From the NCBI GenBank assembly GCA_947503345.1, contig CANNCW010000002.1:248001-312000 (forward strand): 64,000 bases of DNA, in the 5' to 3' direction. The translations under genes and the position numbers were made by a program. The notes under the pieces are model-generated. The model saw nothing but the letters and a program-made list of their open reading frames with translations. It searched no databases and was not told the origin of the DNA. Each line of letters opens with the position of its first letter. Positions within the stretch are counted from its first letter, which is position 1. Shown in pieces: positions 1 through 12,018 of the stretch. Source of the DNA: an uncultured Kangiella sp. (lineage in GTDB: Bacteria; Pseudomonadota; Gammaproteobacteria; Enterobacterales; Kangiellaceae).

Positions 1-322
1 CCTTTTCAACTGGTAAAGTTTGCGGAACGATACTTCCAAGTACAGGCGCCCCGCCCGCTTCATACCAATAAGTATGATAGCCTTGGCCCACAATATATTC
101 TTCGCCACGCTGACAATGGCTCATCAAAGCCACTAAATTGGACATGGTTCCCGTAGGTACAAATAAAGCATCGGCTTTACCTGACCTTTCGGCAAGCTTA
201 GCCTCTAACTTTTTAACCGTCGGATCATCTTGAAAAACATCATCGCCAACTGCCGCTGCGGCCATCACCTTACGCATACCTTCAGTTGGCTGCGTTACTG
301 TATCGCTTCTTAAATCAATCAT
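1..322 (-). CDS. ltaE: Low-specificity L-threonine aldolase, N-terminal part
   Basis: Only the first 107 codons lie in the window; the gene runs off the left edge. The protein begins [18 protein letters not shown], and the RSDTVTQPT start with the following [11 protein letters not shown] and FVPTGTMSN segments are the hallmarks of the PLP-dependent aldolase family that splits L-threonine and L-allo-threonine into glycine and acetaldehyde. The PLP-binding lysine would lie beyond the edge. It is divergent from the lipoprotein gene at 475, with about 150 bases between them. The ATG at 322 gives exactly the family's usual N-terminus. I am confident of the family; substrate preference is inferred. 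Confidence 0.9.
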   Translation of the reverse strand, partial: MIDLRSDTVTQPTEGMRKVMAAAAVGDDVFQDDPTVKKLEAKLAERSGKADALFVPTGTMSNLVALMSHCQRGEEYIVGQGYHTYWYEAGGAPVLGSIVPQTLPVEK

Positions 323-474
323 GTTGTTTTTGTACTGTTATAAACTGAGAATAATGTAACCTGTAAAGGTTAAATGATCAAAATCATTTTATTGTTTCAA
401 AACATTTCACCAGCTTGTGTTTGCTTGCTGTAGGCGATATAAAACACTTTCTAATAACGGACTAATTAAATCTC

Positions 475-990
475 ATGAAATTATTAACCAATATTCACAA
501 AAGTGCACTGCTAGTTTTAGCGACTCTGCTAATATCATCATGTGCTTCAGCTGGCAAAAACAAAAAGATTGAATATCTTTTCTATAAAAATGCTGGCGAC
601 GAGTTTCCAATCAATCAGGTAATTGACATAGAAGGTCGCACGGTTGATCTAACTGATAATGCAAAAAGGAAGTTAGTAATTCTATTCGCAACTTGGTGTT
701 CTGACTCTCAAAGAGCATTAGCTGCACTAAGTCAATCTGAAATTTTAAATGAACAAGGCTTAGAGATTATAGCGATTGCTCGTGAAGAAGATGTTGAAAA
801 GGTGACCAATTTCAAGAATGAAAAAGGATATGGCTTTAATATGGCCGCCGATCCTAACAGAGAAATCTACAGCAAGTTCGCCAATGCCGGAATCCCACGA
901 TTTATTATGGTAGATGAAAACAACATCATTGTTGATCATGTTATCGCTGAAGGCGAAAACCAGTTAGACAAGATTCACTGGAATAAATAA
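475..990 (+). CDS. Thioredoxin-fold lipoprotein with a single-Cys CSDS site
   Basis: A 171-residue protein with a short lipoprotein signal ending LISSC, so Cys23 is the probable lipid-modified residue. Residues about 45-165 look like a TlpA/redoxin thioredoxin fold: beta strand LVILFATWC at 67-75, then SDS instead of the second cysteine, and a later GIPRFIMVDE segment carrying the cis-Pro typical of the fold. Because position 78 is Ser, it cannot act as a standard CxxC dithiol oxidoreductase; a peroxiredoxin-like or thiol-binding role is possible but not shown. The gene is isolated and followed by a perfect hairpin terminator. Exact function unknown. Confidence 0.75.
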   Translation: MKLLTNIHKSALLVLATLLISSCASAGKNKKIEYLFYKNAGDEFPINQVIDIEGRTVDLTDNAKRKLVILFATWCSDSQRALAALSQSEILNEQGLEIIAIAREEDVEKVTNFKNEKGYGFNMAADPNREIYSKFANAGIPRFIMVDENNIIVDHVIAEGENQLDKIHWNK

Positions 991-1020
991 TAAATTCATC
1001 AATAAAACCACTTAAAATTT

Positions 1021-1056
1021 CTATAAAAAAGGCGCCAACTGGCGCCTTTTTTATAG
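1021..1056. terminator. Bidirectional intrinsic terminator between the redoxin lipoprotein and icd
   Basis: A perfect 16-bp inverted repeat (left arm 1021-1036, right arm 1041-1056) around a four-base AACT loop, with a GGCGCC core flanked by A and T runs on both sides. It lies between convergent genes and can end transcription from both strands. The same core recurs in the hairpin at 49483-49508. Confidence 0.9.
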
Positions 1057-1065
1057 AAAGGTAAT

Positions 1066-3429
<2,364 letters not shown>

Positions 3430-3466
3430 TTACAATAACCATCGCTAGCAACCACTTGATTAAATC

Positions 3467-4141
3467 TTGAGCAAAAAGAATATTAAAACAACGAAATCTG
3501 CCCGTTTGGTTTTATTTAACAAACCATTTAATACCCTATGCCAGTTCACTGGTGAAACTGGCGATTCGACTCTGGCTGACTATATTGACCTCCCCAATAT
3601 TTATCCCGCAGGGCGACTAGATAAAGACTCGGAAGGTTTATTAATATTGACCGATAATGGGCAATTGCAACATCAAATTGCCAATCCAAAAAATAAGATG
3701 GAAAAAACTTACTGGGTTCAAGTTGAAGGCCAACCGATGAATAGCGACTTGGAGGAATTACGTCATGGCGTAAAAATCCAAGACTATATTAGCAAACCTG
3801 CAAAAGTACGAACTATTGAAGAGCCCAACATATGGCAACGTGATCCCCCTATTCGTGAGCGTAAAAACATTCCGACCAGCTGGTTAGAGATTAAAATTAA
3901 AGAAGGCAAAAATCGGCAAGTCAGGCGCATGACCGCCGCCATTGGCTTTCCTACATTACGTTTGATACGCGCACAAATTGGACAATGGAAACTTGATGAT
4001 ATTGAAGTCGGCTTATATCAAAGCATTGAAGTTGAGGCGCCTAAACCCAATAATTCAGCTCACAAAGGCGGAAGCAAGCGCAGACGTCTGCCAAGCAAAG
4101 TTCGCCGTGGCCAAAAAACTAATTCACATAAGCTTGGCTAA
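3467..4141 (+). CDS. rluE: 23S rRNA pseudouridine synthase RluE
   Basis: The 224-residue protein has the RsuA/RluE-type catalytic motif AGRLDKDSEGLLILT at about residues 46-60, where the Asp after RL is the nucleophile, followed by KTYWVQVEG and the GKNRQVRRMTAA segment typical of the family. RluE isomerises U2457 in E. coli 23S rRNA. There is no S4 domain, as expected for RluE. The C-terminus is a short basic tail. Translation appears to begin at a TTG, since the conserved LFNKPF strand starts only 14 residues in and no suitable ATG precedes it. It is the first gene of rluE-nudJ-mnmA-hflD, the same gene set as in E. coli. Confidence 0.9.
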   Translation: MSKKNIKTTKSARLVLFNKPFNTLCQFTGETGDSTLADYIDLPNIYPAGRLDKDSEGLLILTDNGQLQHQIANPKNKMEKTYWVQVEGQPMNSDLEELRHGVKIQDYISKPAKVRTIEEPNIWQRDPPIRERKNIPTSWLEIKIKEGKNRQVRRMTAAIGFPTLRLIRAQIGQWKLDDIEVGLYQSIEVEAPKPNNSAHKGGSKRRRLPSKVRRGQKTNSHKLG

Positions 4142-4199
4142 AGCTTTGGTAAAAACCATAAATACGATAAAATAGCGAAAATTTTCAAAAGGCATCCAG

Positions 4200-4712
4200 A
4201 TGTTACCAGTACACGTTACCGTTGCCGCGGTTATAGAGGGAAAAGGCAAACATCAAGGAAAGTTTTTAATCGTTGAAGAAAAATCCTCCCAAGGTGATAT
4301 CGTTTTTAATCAGCCAGCGGGCCATCTTGAAGATGGTGAATCATTAGAAGAAGCCATTATTCGAGAGGTGGAGGAAGAAACAGGCGTTAATTTTAAGCCC
4401 ACGGCTTTGGTAGGTACTTATCTTTTAAACCCTGCGAAGAATAATCGCCATTATTTGCGCTTTTGTTTTACTGGCTATATTTGTGGCAATGATAAATTAA
4501 TGCCACAAGATGATGACATTATTCAAGCCCACTGGATGAAGATTGAGCAAATTTTAGCGATATTGCCTCAGCACAGAAGTGGCATAATAGTGGACTGTTT
4601 AAAAGATTATTTATCTGGGCAACGTTTTTCTTTGGACTCGCTTAGTTTTAGTAACGATGAAACTGGCTTGCAAAGCGAAGGAATTAAGTTTTTAAAGCAT
4701 TATAAATTATGA
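4200..4712 (+). CDS. nudJ: Nudix phosphatase NudJ
   Basis: A 170-residue Nudix hydrolase. The full Nudix box runs from GHLEDGE (residues about 41-47) to REVEEETG, giving the GX5EX7REUXEEXGU pattern that binds the catalytic divalent metals. In E. coli NudJ acts on thiamine pyrophosphate precursors and nucleoside di- and triphosphates; the substrate here is inferred from its place between rluE and mnmA. Its stop overlaps the mnmA ATG by four bases, so the two are probably translationally coupled. The upstream gap to rluE is 58 bases. Confidence 0.9.
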   Translation: MLPVHVTVAAVIEGKGKHQGKFLIVEEKSSQGDIVFNQPAGHLEDGESLEEAIIREVEEETGVNFKPTALVGTYLLNPAKNNRHYLRFCFTGYICGNDKLMPQDDDIIQAHWMKIEQILAILPQHRSGIIVDCLKDYLSGQRFSLDSLSFSNDETGLQSEGIKFLKHYKL

Positions 4713-5812
4713 GCAAATCAATCTCAGAAACAAAAGTCATCGTAGGAATGTCAGGCGGAGTTGATTCGTCAGTTTCCGCCTACTTATTACAAAAACAAGG
4801 CTATCAAGTTGAAGGCTTGTTTATGAAGAATTGGGAAGAAGATGATGATACCGAGTATTGCACTGCAGCAGAAGATTTAGCGGACGCACAAGCAGTTTGT
4901 GACAAGCTTGGAATAAAGTTACGCACCATTAATTTTGCTTCTGAATACTGGGACAATGTCTTTGAGTATTTCCTTGAAGAATATAAAGCTGGGCGCACTC
5001 CGAATCCAGACATCATGTGTAATAAAGAGATTAAATTCAAAGCATTTTTAGATTATGCCCAGCTACTTGGGGCTGACTTTATTGCCACCGGCCATTACGT
5101 TCGTCGGGGTGAAAAAGATGGTAAAGCCACCCTGCTTCGAGGCCTTGATCATAACAAAGACCAATCATACTTTTTATATGCAGTGGGCCATGACAAAATT
5201 GCAAAAACATTATTTCCTGTTGGCGATTTAGACAAGCCAGAAGTAAGAAAAATTGCCGAAGAACAAGGCCTAATTACTGCCAAGAAAAAAGATTCCACAG
5301 GGATTTGTTTTATTGGTGAAAGAAAGTTTACTGATTTCTTGCAACAGTATTTACCTGCCCAACCCGGTGATATTGAAACCCCCGAAGGAAAAGTTATTGG
5401 TAAGCATAATGGCTTGATGTACCACACACTAGGACAAAGAAAAGGACTTGGTATTGGTGGCATGGCTGATGCTGGTGAAGCGCCATGGTTTAGTGTTGAC
5501 AAAGATTTAGTGCGTAATGTTTTAGTTGTTGCTCAAGGTCATGAACACCCACTATTAATGAGCCAATCGTTAGTAGCTAACAAGTTAGATTGGGTAGCTG
5601 GCAATGCTCCTGCCGATAAATTCAAATGCACTGCTAAAAACCGTTATCGCCAACAAGATGTTGATTGCTTAGTCACCAAAACCGATGAAGACACTTGGCA
5701 AGTAGAGTTCGACAAACCTGAACGAGCTGTAACCCCAGGACAATCAGTGGTTTTTTATCAGAATGATATCTGCCTAGGTGGCGGAATAATTAACAGTATT
5801 AAAAGAATATAA
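4709..5812 (+). CDS. mnmA: tRNA-specific 2-thiouridylase MnmA
   Basis: A 367-residue enzyme that transfers sulfur to U34 of tRNA-Lys, -Glu and -Gln. The PP-loop SGGVDSS at residues 15-21 binds ATP for adenylation of the uridine; the two catalytic cysteines are Cys104 ([11 protein letters not shown]) and Cys200 ([12 protein letters not shown]). The family element GLGIGG lies in the central domain. It overlaps nudJ and ends one base before hflD. The sulfur it uses is normally relayed by TusABCDE, whose tusDCBE genes are at 51411-52754, and one of its substrates, tRNA-Glu, is encoded at 32219, so three parts of the pathway are in this window. Confidence 0.97.
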   Translation: MSKSISETKVIVGMSGGVDSSVSAYLLQKQGYQVEGLFMKNWEEDDDTEYCTAAEDLADAQAVCDKLGIKLRTINFASEYWDNVFEYFLEEYKAGRTPNPDIMCNKEIKFKAFLDYAQLLGADFIATGHYVRRGEKDGKATLLRGLDHNKDQSYFLYAVGHDKIAKTLFPVGDLDKPEVRKIAEEQGLITAKKKDSTGICFIGERKFTDFLQQYLPAQPGDIETPEGKVIGKHNGLMYHTLGQRKGLGIGGMADAGEAPWFSVDKDLVRNVLVVAQGHEHPLLMSQSLVANKLDWVAGNAPADKFKCTAKNRYRQQDVDCLVTKTDEDTWQVEFDKPERAVTPGQSVVFYQNDICLGGGIINSIKRI

Positions 5813-5813
5813 T

Positions 5814-6443
5814 ATGTTTTCAAGCAATCAAAATTTTTCTGAAATTACATTAGCTCTAGCAGGCATTTGCCAAGCAATTGACTGTGTACAATCTATCGCA
5901 AGAAACGGTCAAGCAAATAATGATGATATGGAAACACTTTTTAAAGCCACTTTGAAGCTTGATTCTAGTTCCGCTGAAGACATCTACGGTAATCATAAAG
6001 ACCTAAGCACTGGTTTTAAAGCAATACAAACACAGTTATCTGGCAGTAAAACTGATGCCGATTTTGGGCGTTACTTGATCAACATACTAACGCTAGAAAA
6101 ACAATTTTCATCAAATTCAAAAATGATGACACTCATGGGGAATAAAATTAATCAAGCAAACCGTTTATTTGATTATCAGGATTCAGAAGAAGTTAACTCT
6201 GATCTGATTCAGCAATTAGCTTCCACCTACAAAGATACAATTTCCACATTAAGCACAAAAATACAAGTTACTGGAAATAGTAAATACCTAGAGCAAAGTG
6301 TGAACCAACACTTGATTAGAGCATTATTACTGTCGGCTATCCGAAGTGCCGTGTTATGGCGACAAGTTGGAGGCAAAAAAAGACACTTCGTATTTAATAA
6401 GAATACTTTAATAAATACTGCTAAAAGCTATTTAACTTATTAG
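5814..6443 (+). CDS. hflD: HflD-like high-frequency lysogenization protein
   Basis: The 209-residue product starts with the family signature EITLALAGICQAIDCVQSIA and has the conserved LMGNKINQANRL, KIQVTGNSKYL and IRSAVLWRQVGGKK segments at the expected positions, so it is an HflD (YcfC) homologue. E. coli HflD is a peripheral membrane protein known for binding phage lambda CII; its housekeeping role is unclear. It begins one base after the mnmA stop with no strong ribosome site, suggesting coupling. It meets the minus-strand PDZ protein gene end-to-end with only seven bases between stops. Confidence 0.88.
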   Translation: MFSSNQNFSEITLALAGICQAIDCVQSIARNGQANNDDMETLFKATLKLDSSSAEDIYGNHKDLSTGFKAIQTQLSGSKTDADFGRYLINILTLEKQFSSNSKMMTLMGNKINQANRLFDYQDSEEVNSDLIQQLASTYKDTISTLSTKIQVTGNSKYLEQSVNQHLIRALLLSAIRSAVLWRQVGGKKRHFVFNKNTLINTAKSYLTY

Positions 6444-6450
6444 GTAGCTA

Positions 6451-7350
6451 CTACTCCCACTTACAAGGCTTATCTTTGGATTTCCAGACAACAGGCTCCC
6501 AAAATTTTTCATTAGCTTTTTTATAACGACTTTTATTATCAAAAAGAGAAGCTAAGTAATAGGATTTGTCAGCTTCCACCTCTAAATCCAACTCTAAAAA
6601 ACGATTACTATTACTTTTATAACGCTTAGCGTGAATAAGCTCATTAAAAGGAATTAGGTGGTGGACAACGAGCTTGTATTTTCCAGGTCTAACTCTTATT
6701 ATTCTATCGTCACTATTAACTTTGGTGTTGTTGACTTTAGTTAAAAATACAGGATATAAGCTTTTTGCAGCAGGTGGAGTAAAAAAAGTAGATAAGGTTG
6801 CGCACTGATAATTATTTAGTGTAGCAGTTTTCTGGTGATGGTTATTCTCTTCGGTTATTGGTTTGTTCTGTACCAGAGTTAGCTCCCAAGCTGGTATAGG
6901 TTCATTCGGATAAAAATAATCATTTAACTCCACTTTTACACCATTTCTATTAATGTGAAATGTGGTTTTATCTCCTTGCTGAATGGACAACTCTGTCAAT
7001 TTTGTAACTTCTTTCTTATTGATAAAAAAAGCTTCAAGAATATCACCTGACTTTACACCGACATTATCAGCATAACTTCCAGGAGATATTAAAATTACTT
7101 CTTTAGTTTTTTTATTAACTATCAATCCTAAGGATATATTTTCCTCAAGACCCTGCTTAAGTGAAAATTTGAACGTATCACTTAGATTTCCTGCTGCTCG
7201 TTCATATTCGATTATTTTAGATATAGATTGATTAATAGTTTTCTTTAGTTCTTGAGCTATTTTGTTTGCTTCAGGACTTTTTAAGTCTTGAGAATAAGCT
7301 GAGAGTGAAATAAATAGAACACAAATCGAGATAAAAGATTTAAATTTCAT
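6451..7350 (-). CDS. Secreted PDZ-domain protein of the ECF sigma cassette
   Basis: A 299-residue protein with a Sec signal peptide (residues 1-20, ending AYSQ). A PDZ-like domain at about 70-145 is marked by LGLIVNKKTKEVILISPGSYADN, here read as LGLIVNKK and SPGSYADNVGVKSGDILEAF. The C-terminal half (about 160-299) resembles no family I can name; it contains two cysteines and many polar strands. No protease catalytic domain is visible, so it is likely a periplasmic sensor or adaptor rather than a DegS-type enzyme. It is the last gene of a three-gene set behind a sigma factor and a membrane protein, seven bases after the latter, which suggests a link to envelope-stress signalling (inference). 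Confidence 0.7.
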   Translation of the reverse strand: MKFKSFISICVLFISLSAYSQDLKSPEANKIAQELKKTINQSISKIIEYERAAGNLSDTFKFSLKQGLEENISLGLIVNKKTKEVILISPGSYADNVGVKSGDILEAFFINKKEVTKLTELSIQQGDKTTFHINRNGVKVELNDYFYPNEPIPAWELTLVQNKPITEENNHHQKTATLNNYQCATLSTFFTPPAAKSLYPVFLTKVNNTKVNSDDRIIRVRPGKYKLVVHHLIPFNELIHAKRYKSNSNRFLELDLEVEADKSYYLASLFDNKSRYKKANEKFWEPVVWKSKDKPCKWE

Positions 7351-7357
7351 AGTTAAC

Positions 7358-7870
7358 CTAGATGCTATACAAATCGCGCTGACTATTGTACACCTTTAAT
7401 ATTGAGTGTAATTTAGACGTTCTTAGATTCCAAAGTTCTAACTCTTGAACAGTATCAGGTTCAGCCTTATCTTGTGAGTAAAGTTTTGATAACTCCTCAT
7501 CTATATATAAAATTTCATTTTTTACTTTTGCGACTTCTAGATAGATACTTGGCTCTACTTTTGAGTGAAAAGCAGTAGCTTTAACCATATCTTCAAGATC
7601 ACGAGAATGCTTCATTGCCAATTGCAACTCAGTTTCATCATTATTATTTAATCCAGGAAGTATTATCGTGGATATTCCAATCAAAAATAAAGCGACTAAA
7701 GAGCCATATTTATATTGTTTGCTCTTCTTTTTATTAGGAACCTCAGTTTGATTTTCAATCATAAAAAGAATAGTTTCATCTGTTTTCGACGATATCTCAG
7801 GTACAGAAAGTTCTTGAAGACTATCTTCAAACAACCTCTTAAATTTTATATGCTCTTTCTCAATATTCAT
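7358..7870 (-). CDS. Single-pass membrane protein, probable anti-sigma factor
   Basis: This 170-residue protein has an N-terminal cytoplasmic region of about 55 residues, a basic stretch KKKSKQYK, one transmembrane helix at about 57-73 (LVALFLIGISTII) and a mostly helical outer region. It has no recognisable zinc ZAS motif. Its topology, and its start two bases after the ECF sigma gene, are what is expected of an anti-sigma factor holding the sigma at the membrane; the sequence itself does not prove this. The gene ends seven bases before the secreted PDZ protein. Confidence 0.65.
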   Translation of the reverse strand: MNIEKEHIKFKRLFEDSLQELSVPEISSKTDETILFMIENQTEVPNKKKSKQYKYGSLVALFLIGISTIILPGLNNNDETELQLAMKHSRDLEDMVKATAFHSKVEPSIYLEVAKVKNEILYIDEELSKLYSQDKAEPDTVQELELWNLRTSKLHSILKVYNSQRDLYSI

Positions 7871-7872
7871 AG

Positions 7873-8439
7873 TTAATATGCTTTAGTTAAATTACCGCTA
7901 TACGAATCTTTTTCCCCAACCCGCTTTAGTTTATTAAGTGACCTCCTATAAATTTGCTTAGAGTTATTCTCACTAAAGTCCAACATATCCCCTATTTTTT
8001 TATGCTCATAACCTTCAATTAAAAACAAGAATACTACAAGCCTTTCTCTTTCATTCAAAACATATAGATACTTCTCTAAATCTAGCAACTCTGTATTTAA
8101 TTTTGAATAAGCATCGCTATAATCAATGCTACTAGACTCTAGATCTTCAATAGAAATATAATTTTCTAATTTTTGAACGTAATTAATTGATTGTCTATAA
8201 GTTATCGTTTTTAACCAGCCGTTAAATGCACTAGGCTTCCTTACAGTATCAACGTGATAGATAACTTTTTCAAATACTTGCTGTAGTATATCTTCAGCAG
8301 AATCTGCATTTAATGTAATCTTATAAGCTAAATTAAAGACTGGTTTTTTAAACTCGTGATAAAGAGTCGCCAAAGCAAACTTATCGCCTTTTGCAGCTTT
8401 ATATATAACTCTATCAGCAACTCTTTTAGAAAAGTTCAA
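7873..8439 (-). CDS. ECF-type sigma-70 family sigma factor
   Basis: The 188-residue protein has an ECF region 2 at about residues 20-85 (DKFALATLYHEF, YKITLNADSAEDILQQVFEKV, AFNGWLKTITY) and a region 4 helix-turn-helix at about 120-170 (LNERERLVVFLFLIEGYEHKK and DMLDFSENNSKQIYRRSLNKL). I place the start at TTG 8439 because AGAGG lies seven bases upstream and the protein then begins MNFSKRVADRVIYKAAKGD, a typical ECF start; an ATG at 8496 would add 19 residues without a ribosome site. It leads a three-gene set with a membrane protein and a secreted PDZ protein. Regulon unknown. Confidence 0.85.
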   Translation of the reverse strand: MNFSKRVADRVIYKAAKGDKFALATLYHEFKKPVFNLAYKITLNADSAEDILQQVFEKVIYHVDTVRKPSAFNGWLKTITYRQSINYVQKLENYISIEDLESSSIDYSDAYSKLNTELLDLEKYLYVLNERERLVVFLFLIEGYEHKKIGDMLDFSENNSKQIYRRSLNKLKRVGEKDSYSGNLTKAY

Positions 8440-8558
8440 AATATAACCTCTTTTTTTACTTATGAGCTCTAGAAAGGCAAATAAGTTACATAACATATTA
8501 ATATATTTTTCAAAATTCTTCTATTCAAATCAGGTAGACTTAACTTAAATGCAAAAAA

Positions 8559-8582
8559 AAGCCCTTGAATATTCAAGGGCTT
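8559..8582 (-). terminator. Terminator of the sdh-suc operon
   Basis: AAGCCCTTG and CAAGGGCTT pair across an AATATT loop, and on the minus strand the stem is followed by eight T residues. It lies 18 bases after the sucD stop, and separates that operon from the ECF sigma gene downstream on the same strand. Confidence 0.88.
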
Positions 8583-8600
8583 ATTCACATACTTGAAAAA

Positions 8601-9473
8601 TTACCAACCGGTAATTTCTTTTAAGCCTTTACCAATATCAGCTAAAGAACGCACAGTTTTAACGCCTGCATCCTCTAATGCTGCGAATTTCTCCGCTGCT
8701 GTGCCTTTACCGCCTGCAATAATGGCGCCTGCGTGGCCCATACGCTTTCCTGGAGGTGCTGTAACACCAGCAATGTAAGATACTACTGGCTTAGTTACGT
8801 TAGCTTTAATGAAAGCCGCCGCTTCTTCTTCTGCCGAACCACCAATCTCACCAATCATTACGATTGCTTCAGTTGCTGGATCTTCTTGGAACATTTTTAA
8901 AATGTCGATGAAGTTTGAGCCTGGGATTGGGTCGCCACCGATACCAACACAAGTAGATTGACCAAAACCTGCGTCAGTCGTTTGCTTAACCGCTTCATAA
9001 GTCAAAGTACCAGAACGCGATACGATACCTACTTTGCCAGGTAAATGGATGTGACCTGGCATAATACCAATTTTACATTCGCCTGGAGTGATTACACCTG
9101 GGCAATTAGGGCCAATTAATTGTACGCCTAAATTATCACAAACGATTTTCGCTTCAAGCATATCCATTGTTGGAATGCCTTCTGTAATACAAACCACTAA
9201 TTTAATGCCTGCGTTAGCAGCTTCTAAAATAGAGTCTTTACAAAATGGGGCTGGTACGTAAATTACCGATGCTTCTGCACCAGTTGCTTCAACTGCTTCA
9301 GCAACGGTATTAAAAACTGGTAAACCTAAGTGCTCTTGACCGCCCTTACCTGGAGTCACACCACCAACCATATTTGTGCCGTATTCGATCGCTTGCTCAG
9401 TGTGGAAAGTACCTTGTGAACCTGTGATACCTTGGCAAATAACTTTAGTGCTTTTATTGATTAAAATACTCAT
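8601..9473 (-). CDS. sucD: Succinyl-CoA synthetase alpha subunit
   Basis: A 290-residue subunit that binds CoA and carries the phosphohistidine in the interconversion of succinyl-CoA and succinate with ATP or GTP formation. The N-terminal Rossmann fold shows the [15 protein letters not shown] motif, and the active-site histidine is His247 in [10 protein letters not shown]. The GVTPGKGG loop is also present. The start overlaps the sucC stop in a TAATG arrangement, so the subunits are translationally coupled. It is the last gene of the sdhCDAB-sucABCD block and is followed by a hairpin with a T run. Confidence 0.97.
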   Translation of the reverse strand: MSILINKSTKVICQGITGSQGTFHTEQAIEYGTNMVGGVTPGKGGQEHLGLPVFNTVAEAVEATGAEASVIYVPAPFCKDSILEAANAGIKLVVCITEGIPTMDMLEAKIVCDNLGVQLIGPNCPGVITPGECKIGIMPGHIHLPGKVGIVSRSGTLTYEAVKQTTDAGFGQSTCVGIGGDPIPGSNFIDILKMFQEDPATEAIVMIGEIGGSAEEEAAAFIKANVTKPVVSYIAGVTAPPGKRMGHAGAIIAGGKGTAAEKFAALEDAGVKTVRSLADIGKGLKEITGW

Positions 9474-10642
9474 TATTTTGCTCCTTCCGCAGCAGCAACA
9501 ACTTTTTCTGCAGCATCTCTTAAACTAGTAGCAGCGATAATATTCAAACCTGAGTCCGCTAACACTTTTGAACCTAATTCTGCGTTGTTACCTTCAAGAC
9601 GAACAACTACTGGATCCTCAATACCAACTTCTTTAACCGCACCAATAATACCTTCAGCGATTAAGTCACAACGAACGATACCACCGAAAATATTTACCAA
9701 TACCGCTTTAACATTTTCATCAGAAAGAATGATTTTAAATGCTTCAGTTACACGCTCTTTTGTCGCACCGCCACCAACATCTAAGAAGTTTGCTGGCTCG
9801 CCACCGTGTAATTTGATGATATCCATAGTGCCCATTGCAAGACCTGCACCATTCACCATACAGCCAATAGTTCCATCTAGTGCAACGTAGTTTAATTCAA
9901 ATTTAGCTGCATGAGATTCACGTTCGTCTTCTTGTGAAGGATCGTGCATTTCACGTAATGCTGGGTGACGATATAAAGCATTTGAATCGATGCCAATTTT
10001 TGCATCTAAACAATGTAAGTCACCATCTTCTTTAATCACTAGTGGATTGATTTCTAACAGCGCTAAATCTTTCTCAGTAAACATTTTTGCTAGCTGCATA
10101 AAGATGTGGGTAAATTGTTTTACTTGCACGCCTTTTAAGCCTAAGCGGAAAGCTAAGTCACGGCCTTGGTAAGGCTGCGCACCTACCAATGGATCGATAG
10201 TTGCTTTCAAGATCTTTTCTGGTGTCTCATGGGCAACCGTTTCAATTTCAACGCCACCTTCAGTTGACGCCATGAAAACGACTCGACGACTAGAGCGATC
10301 TACTACAGCACCTAAGTACAATTCATCTGCGATGTCTGTGCAAGTTTCAACTAAGATTTTGCTTACTGGCTGACCATTAGCATCCGTTTGGTAAGTTACT
10401 AGATTCTTACCTAACCACTTTTGAGCAAACTCTTTAATTTCGTTTTTATCACCAGTAACTTTTACGCCACCAGCTTTACCACGACCACCCGCGTGTACTT
10501 GAGCTTTTACGACCCACATATCACCGCCGATTTGCCCAGCTGCTTCAAATGCTGCTTGAGGGTTGTCAACAGCGTAACCTTCTGACACAGGTAAACCATA
10601 CTCTTTAAAAAGTTGCTTACCTTGATATTCATGCAAATTCAT
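9473..10642 (-). CDS. sucC: Succinyl-CoA synthetase beta subunit
   Basis: The 389-residue ATP-grasp subunit starts [19 protein letters not shown], the family's standard N-terminus. It has the nucleotide-binding [15 protein letters not shown] segment near residue 50 and the C-terminal CoA-ligase domain with [16 protein letters not shown], which positions the phosphohistidine of SucD. Length equals that of the E. coli protein (388). It lies 115 bases after sucB; the gap contains a hairpin that may reduce read-through into sucCD. Overlaps sucD in TAATG. Confidence 0.97.
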   Translation of the reverse strand: MNLHEYQGKQLFKEYGLPVSEGYAVDNPQAAFEAAGQIGGDMWVVKAQVHAGGRGKAGGVKVTGDKNEIKEFAQKWLGKNLVTYQTDANGQPVSKILVETCTDIADELYLGAVVDRSSRRVVFMASTEGGVEIETVAHETPEKILKATIDPLVGAQPYQGRDLAFRLGLKGVQVKQFTHIFMQLAKMFTEKDLALLEINPLVIKEDGDLHCLDAKIGIDSNALYRHPALREMHDPSQEDERESHAAKFELNYVALDGTIGCMVNGAGLAMGTMDIIKLHGGEPANFLDVGGGATKERVTEAFKIILSDENVKAVLVNIFGGIVRCDLIAEGIIGAVKEVGIEDPVVVRLEGNNAELGSKVLADSGLNIIAATSLRDAAEKVVAAAEGAK

Positions 10643-10718
10643 AACTAGAATCCTATTTGAATAAATCTAAATTAATTAAATCAAAAATAAAAAAATCTTA
10701 AACTTTAAAAACACAAAA

Positions 10719-10738
10719 TGCCGAACATGAGTTCGGCA
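10719..10738 (-). terminator. Hairpin between sucB and sucC (partial terminator or attenuator)
   Basis: An 8-bp perfect stem TGCCGAAC/GTTCGGCA with a four-base loop, followed on the minus strand by TTTTGTGTTTTT. Its place inside the sucAB-sucCD block suggests it sets the ratio of the two enzyme complexes by partial termination or by stabilising RNA ends (inference). Confidence 0.6.
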
Positions 10739-10757
10739 CCTTAATATCAATTACTTA

Positions 10758-11963
10758 TTACAGATCCAATAATAAACGCGCTGGATCTTCAATAAATTCT
10801 TTAATGGTTTTCAAGAAACCAACTGACTCACGACCATCGATAATTCTGTGGTCATAAGAAAGCGCCACATTCATCATTGGACGAATCACAATTTCACCAT
10901 TCACAACCACTGGGCGATCTTCCATACGATTCATGCCCAGAATTGCTGATTGTGGTGGATTAATAATTGGCGTAGCCATTAATGAGCCAAATACACCGCC
11001 GTTAGAAACTGTGAAAGTACCGCCAGTCATATCGTCAAGGCTTAGCTTGTTGTCACGCGCTTTAGCGCCAAACTCGCGGATTTTAGCTTCGATTTCCGCT
11101 AATGACATAGTATCAGCATCACGCAAAACTGGAACAACCAAACCACGCGGAGATGAAACTGCAACACCTACGTCATAGTAACCGTGATAAACAATATCAT
11201 CACCATCGATCGACGCGTTTACATCTGGGAAACGTTTTAGTGCTTCAACCGTAGCCTTTACGAAGAAAGACATGAAACCCAAACGAGTGCCATGTACTTT
11301 TTCAAATTGGTCTTTATATCGAGCGCGCAATTCAACCACTTCTTTCATGTTAATGTCATTGAAAGTGGTTAAAATCGCAGCGTTGTGTTGCGCTTCTAAC
11401 AAGCGCTCAGCAATACGCTTACGCAAACGCGTCATTGGAACACGTTTTTCTTCACGCAAACCTGCCGAAACTGGTGCAGAAGAAGTTGCCACTGGAGCCG
11501 ATGCTGGCTTCGCGCCACCTTTAATGAAAGCTTCAACGTCTTCTTTTGATAAACGCTTACCGCTCGCTGGAATTTGCTTAGGGTCTAAACCATGCTCAGC
11601 CACTAAACGACGAACCGCTGGCGATAATACATCCAAGTCCGCAGCTGCAACTGGAGCCGCAGGAGCTGCTGGTGCCGCTTCAGCTTTTGGTTCTTCTTTA
11701 GCTGCTGGCGCTGCCGCAGGGGCTGCACCGGCTTCAAAGTTAGCGATTAACTCTTCTTGTAGAACTGTATCGCCTTCTTGTTTGATAATTTCAGAAATCA
11801 CACCATCTTCTGGCGCAACAACTTCTAAAACCACTTTATCAGTTTCAATATCGACTAAGTTTTGATCGCGTGAAACAGCCTCGCCTGGCTGAACGTGCCA
11901 AGTAGCGATTGTTGCATCAGCAACCGATTCAGGTAACACAGGAACTTTGATTTCAATACCCAT
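10758..11963 (-). CDS. sucB: 2-oxoglutarate dehydrogenase E2, dihydrolipoyl succinyltransferase
   Basis: The 401-residue E2 core of the 2-oxoglutarate dehydrogenase complex. Domains in order: one lipoyl domain (residues 1-75) with lipoylated Lys43 in [10 protein letters not shown]; an Ala/Pro linker at about 79-108; a peripheral subunit-binding domain at about 110-147 ([20 protein letters not shown]); a second short linker; and the catalytic domain with His372 and Asp376 in [11 protein letters not shown]. The order and single lipoyl domain match SucB rather than the pyruvate E2. It lies 55 bases after sucA. An E3 gene is not in the window. Confidence 0.97.
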   Translation of the reverse strand: MGIEIKVPVLPESVADATIATWHVQPGEAVSRDQNLVDIETDKVVLEVVAPEDGVISEIIKQEGDTVLQEELIANFEAGAAPAAAPAAKEEPKAEAAPAAPAAPVAAADLDVLSPAVRRLVAEHGLDPKQIPASGKRLSKEDVEAFIKGGAKPASAPVATSSAPVSAGLREEKRVPMTRLRKRIAERLLEAQHNAAILTTFNDINMKEVVELRARYKDQFEKVHGTRLGFMSFFVKATVEALKRFPDVNASIDGDDIVYHGYYDVGVAVSSPRGLVVPVLRDADTMSLAEIEAKIREFGAKARDNKLSLDDMTGGTFTVSNGGVFGSLMATPIINPPQSAILGMNRMEDRPVVVNGEIVIRPMMNVALSYDHRIIDGRESVGFLKTIKEFIEDPARLLLDL

Positions 11964-12018
11964 TGTCCTAACCTATCTTCTCTCTTTGTGAAAAATCGTG
12001 TAAAAATATTCGTTAAAA

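Noticed and set aside
8440..8496. ATG at 8496 as start of the ECF sigma factor
   Set aside because: No ribosome site, and the added 19 residues are unlike ECF N-termini; TTG 8439 has AGAGG at the right distance.
11272..11865. A 197-codon open frame antisense to sucB
   Set aside because: It mirrors the Ala/Pro linker and lipoyl domain of sucB on the other strand, has no ribosome site and no recognisable domain.
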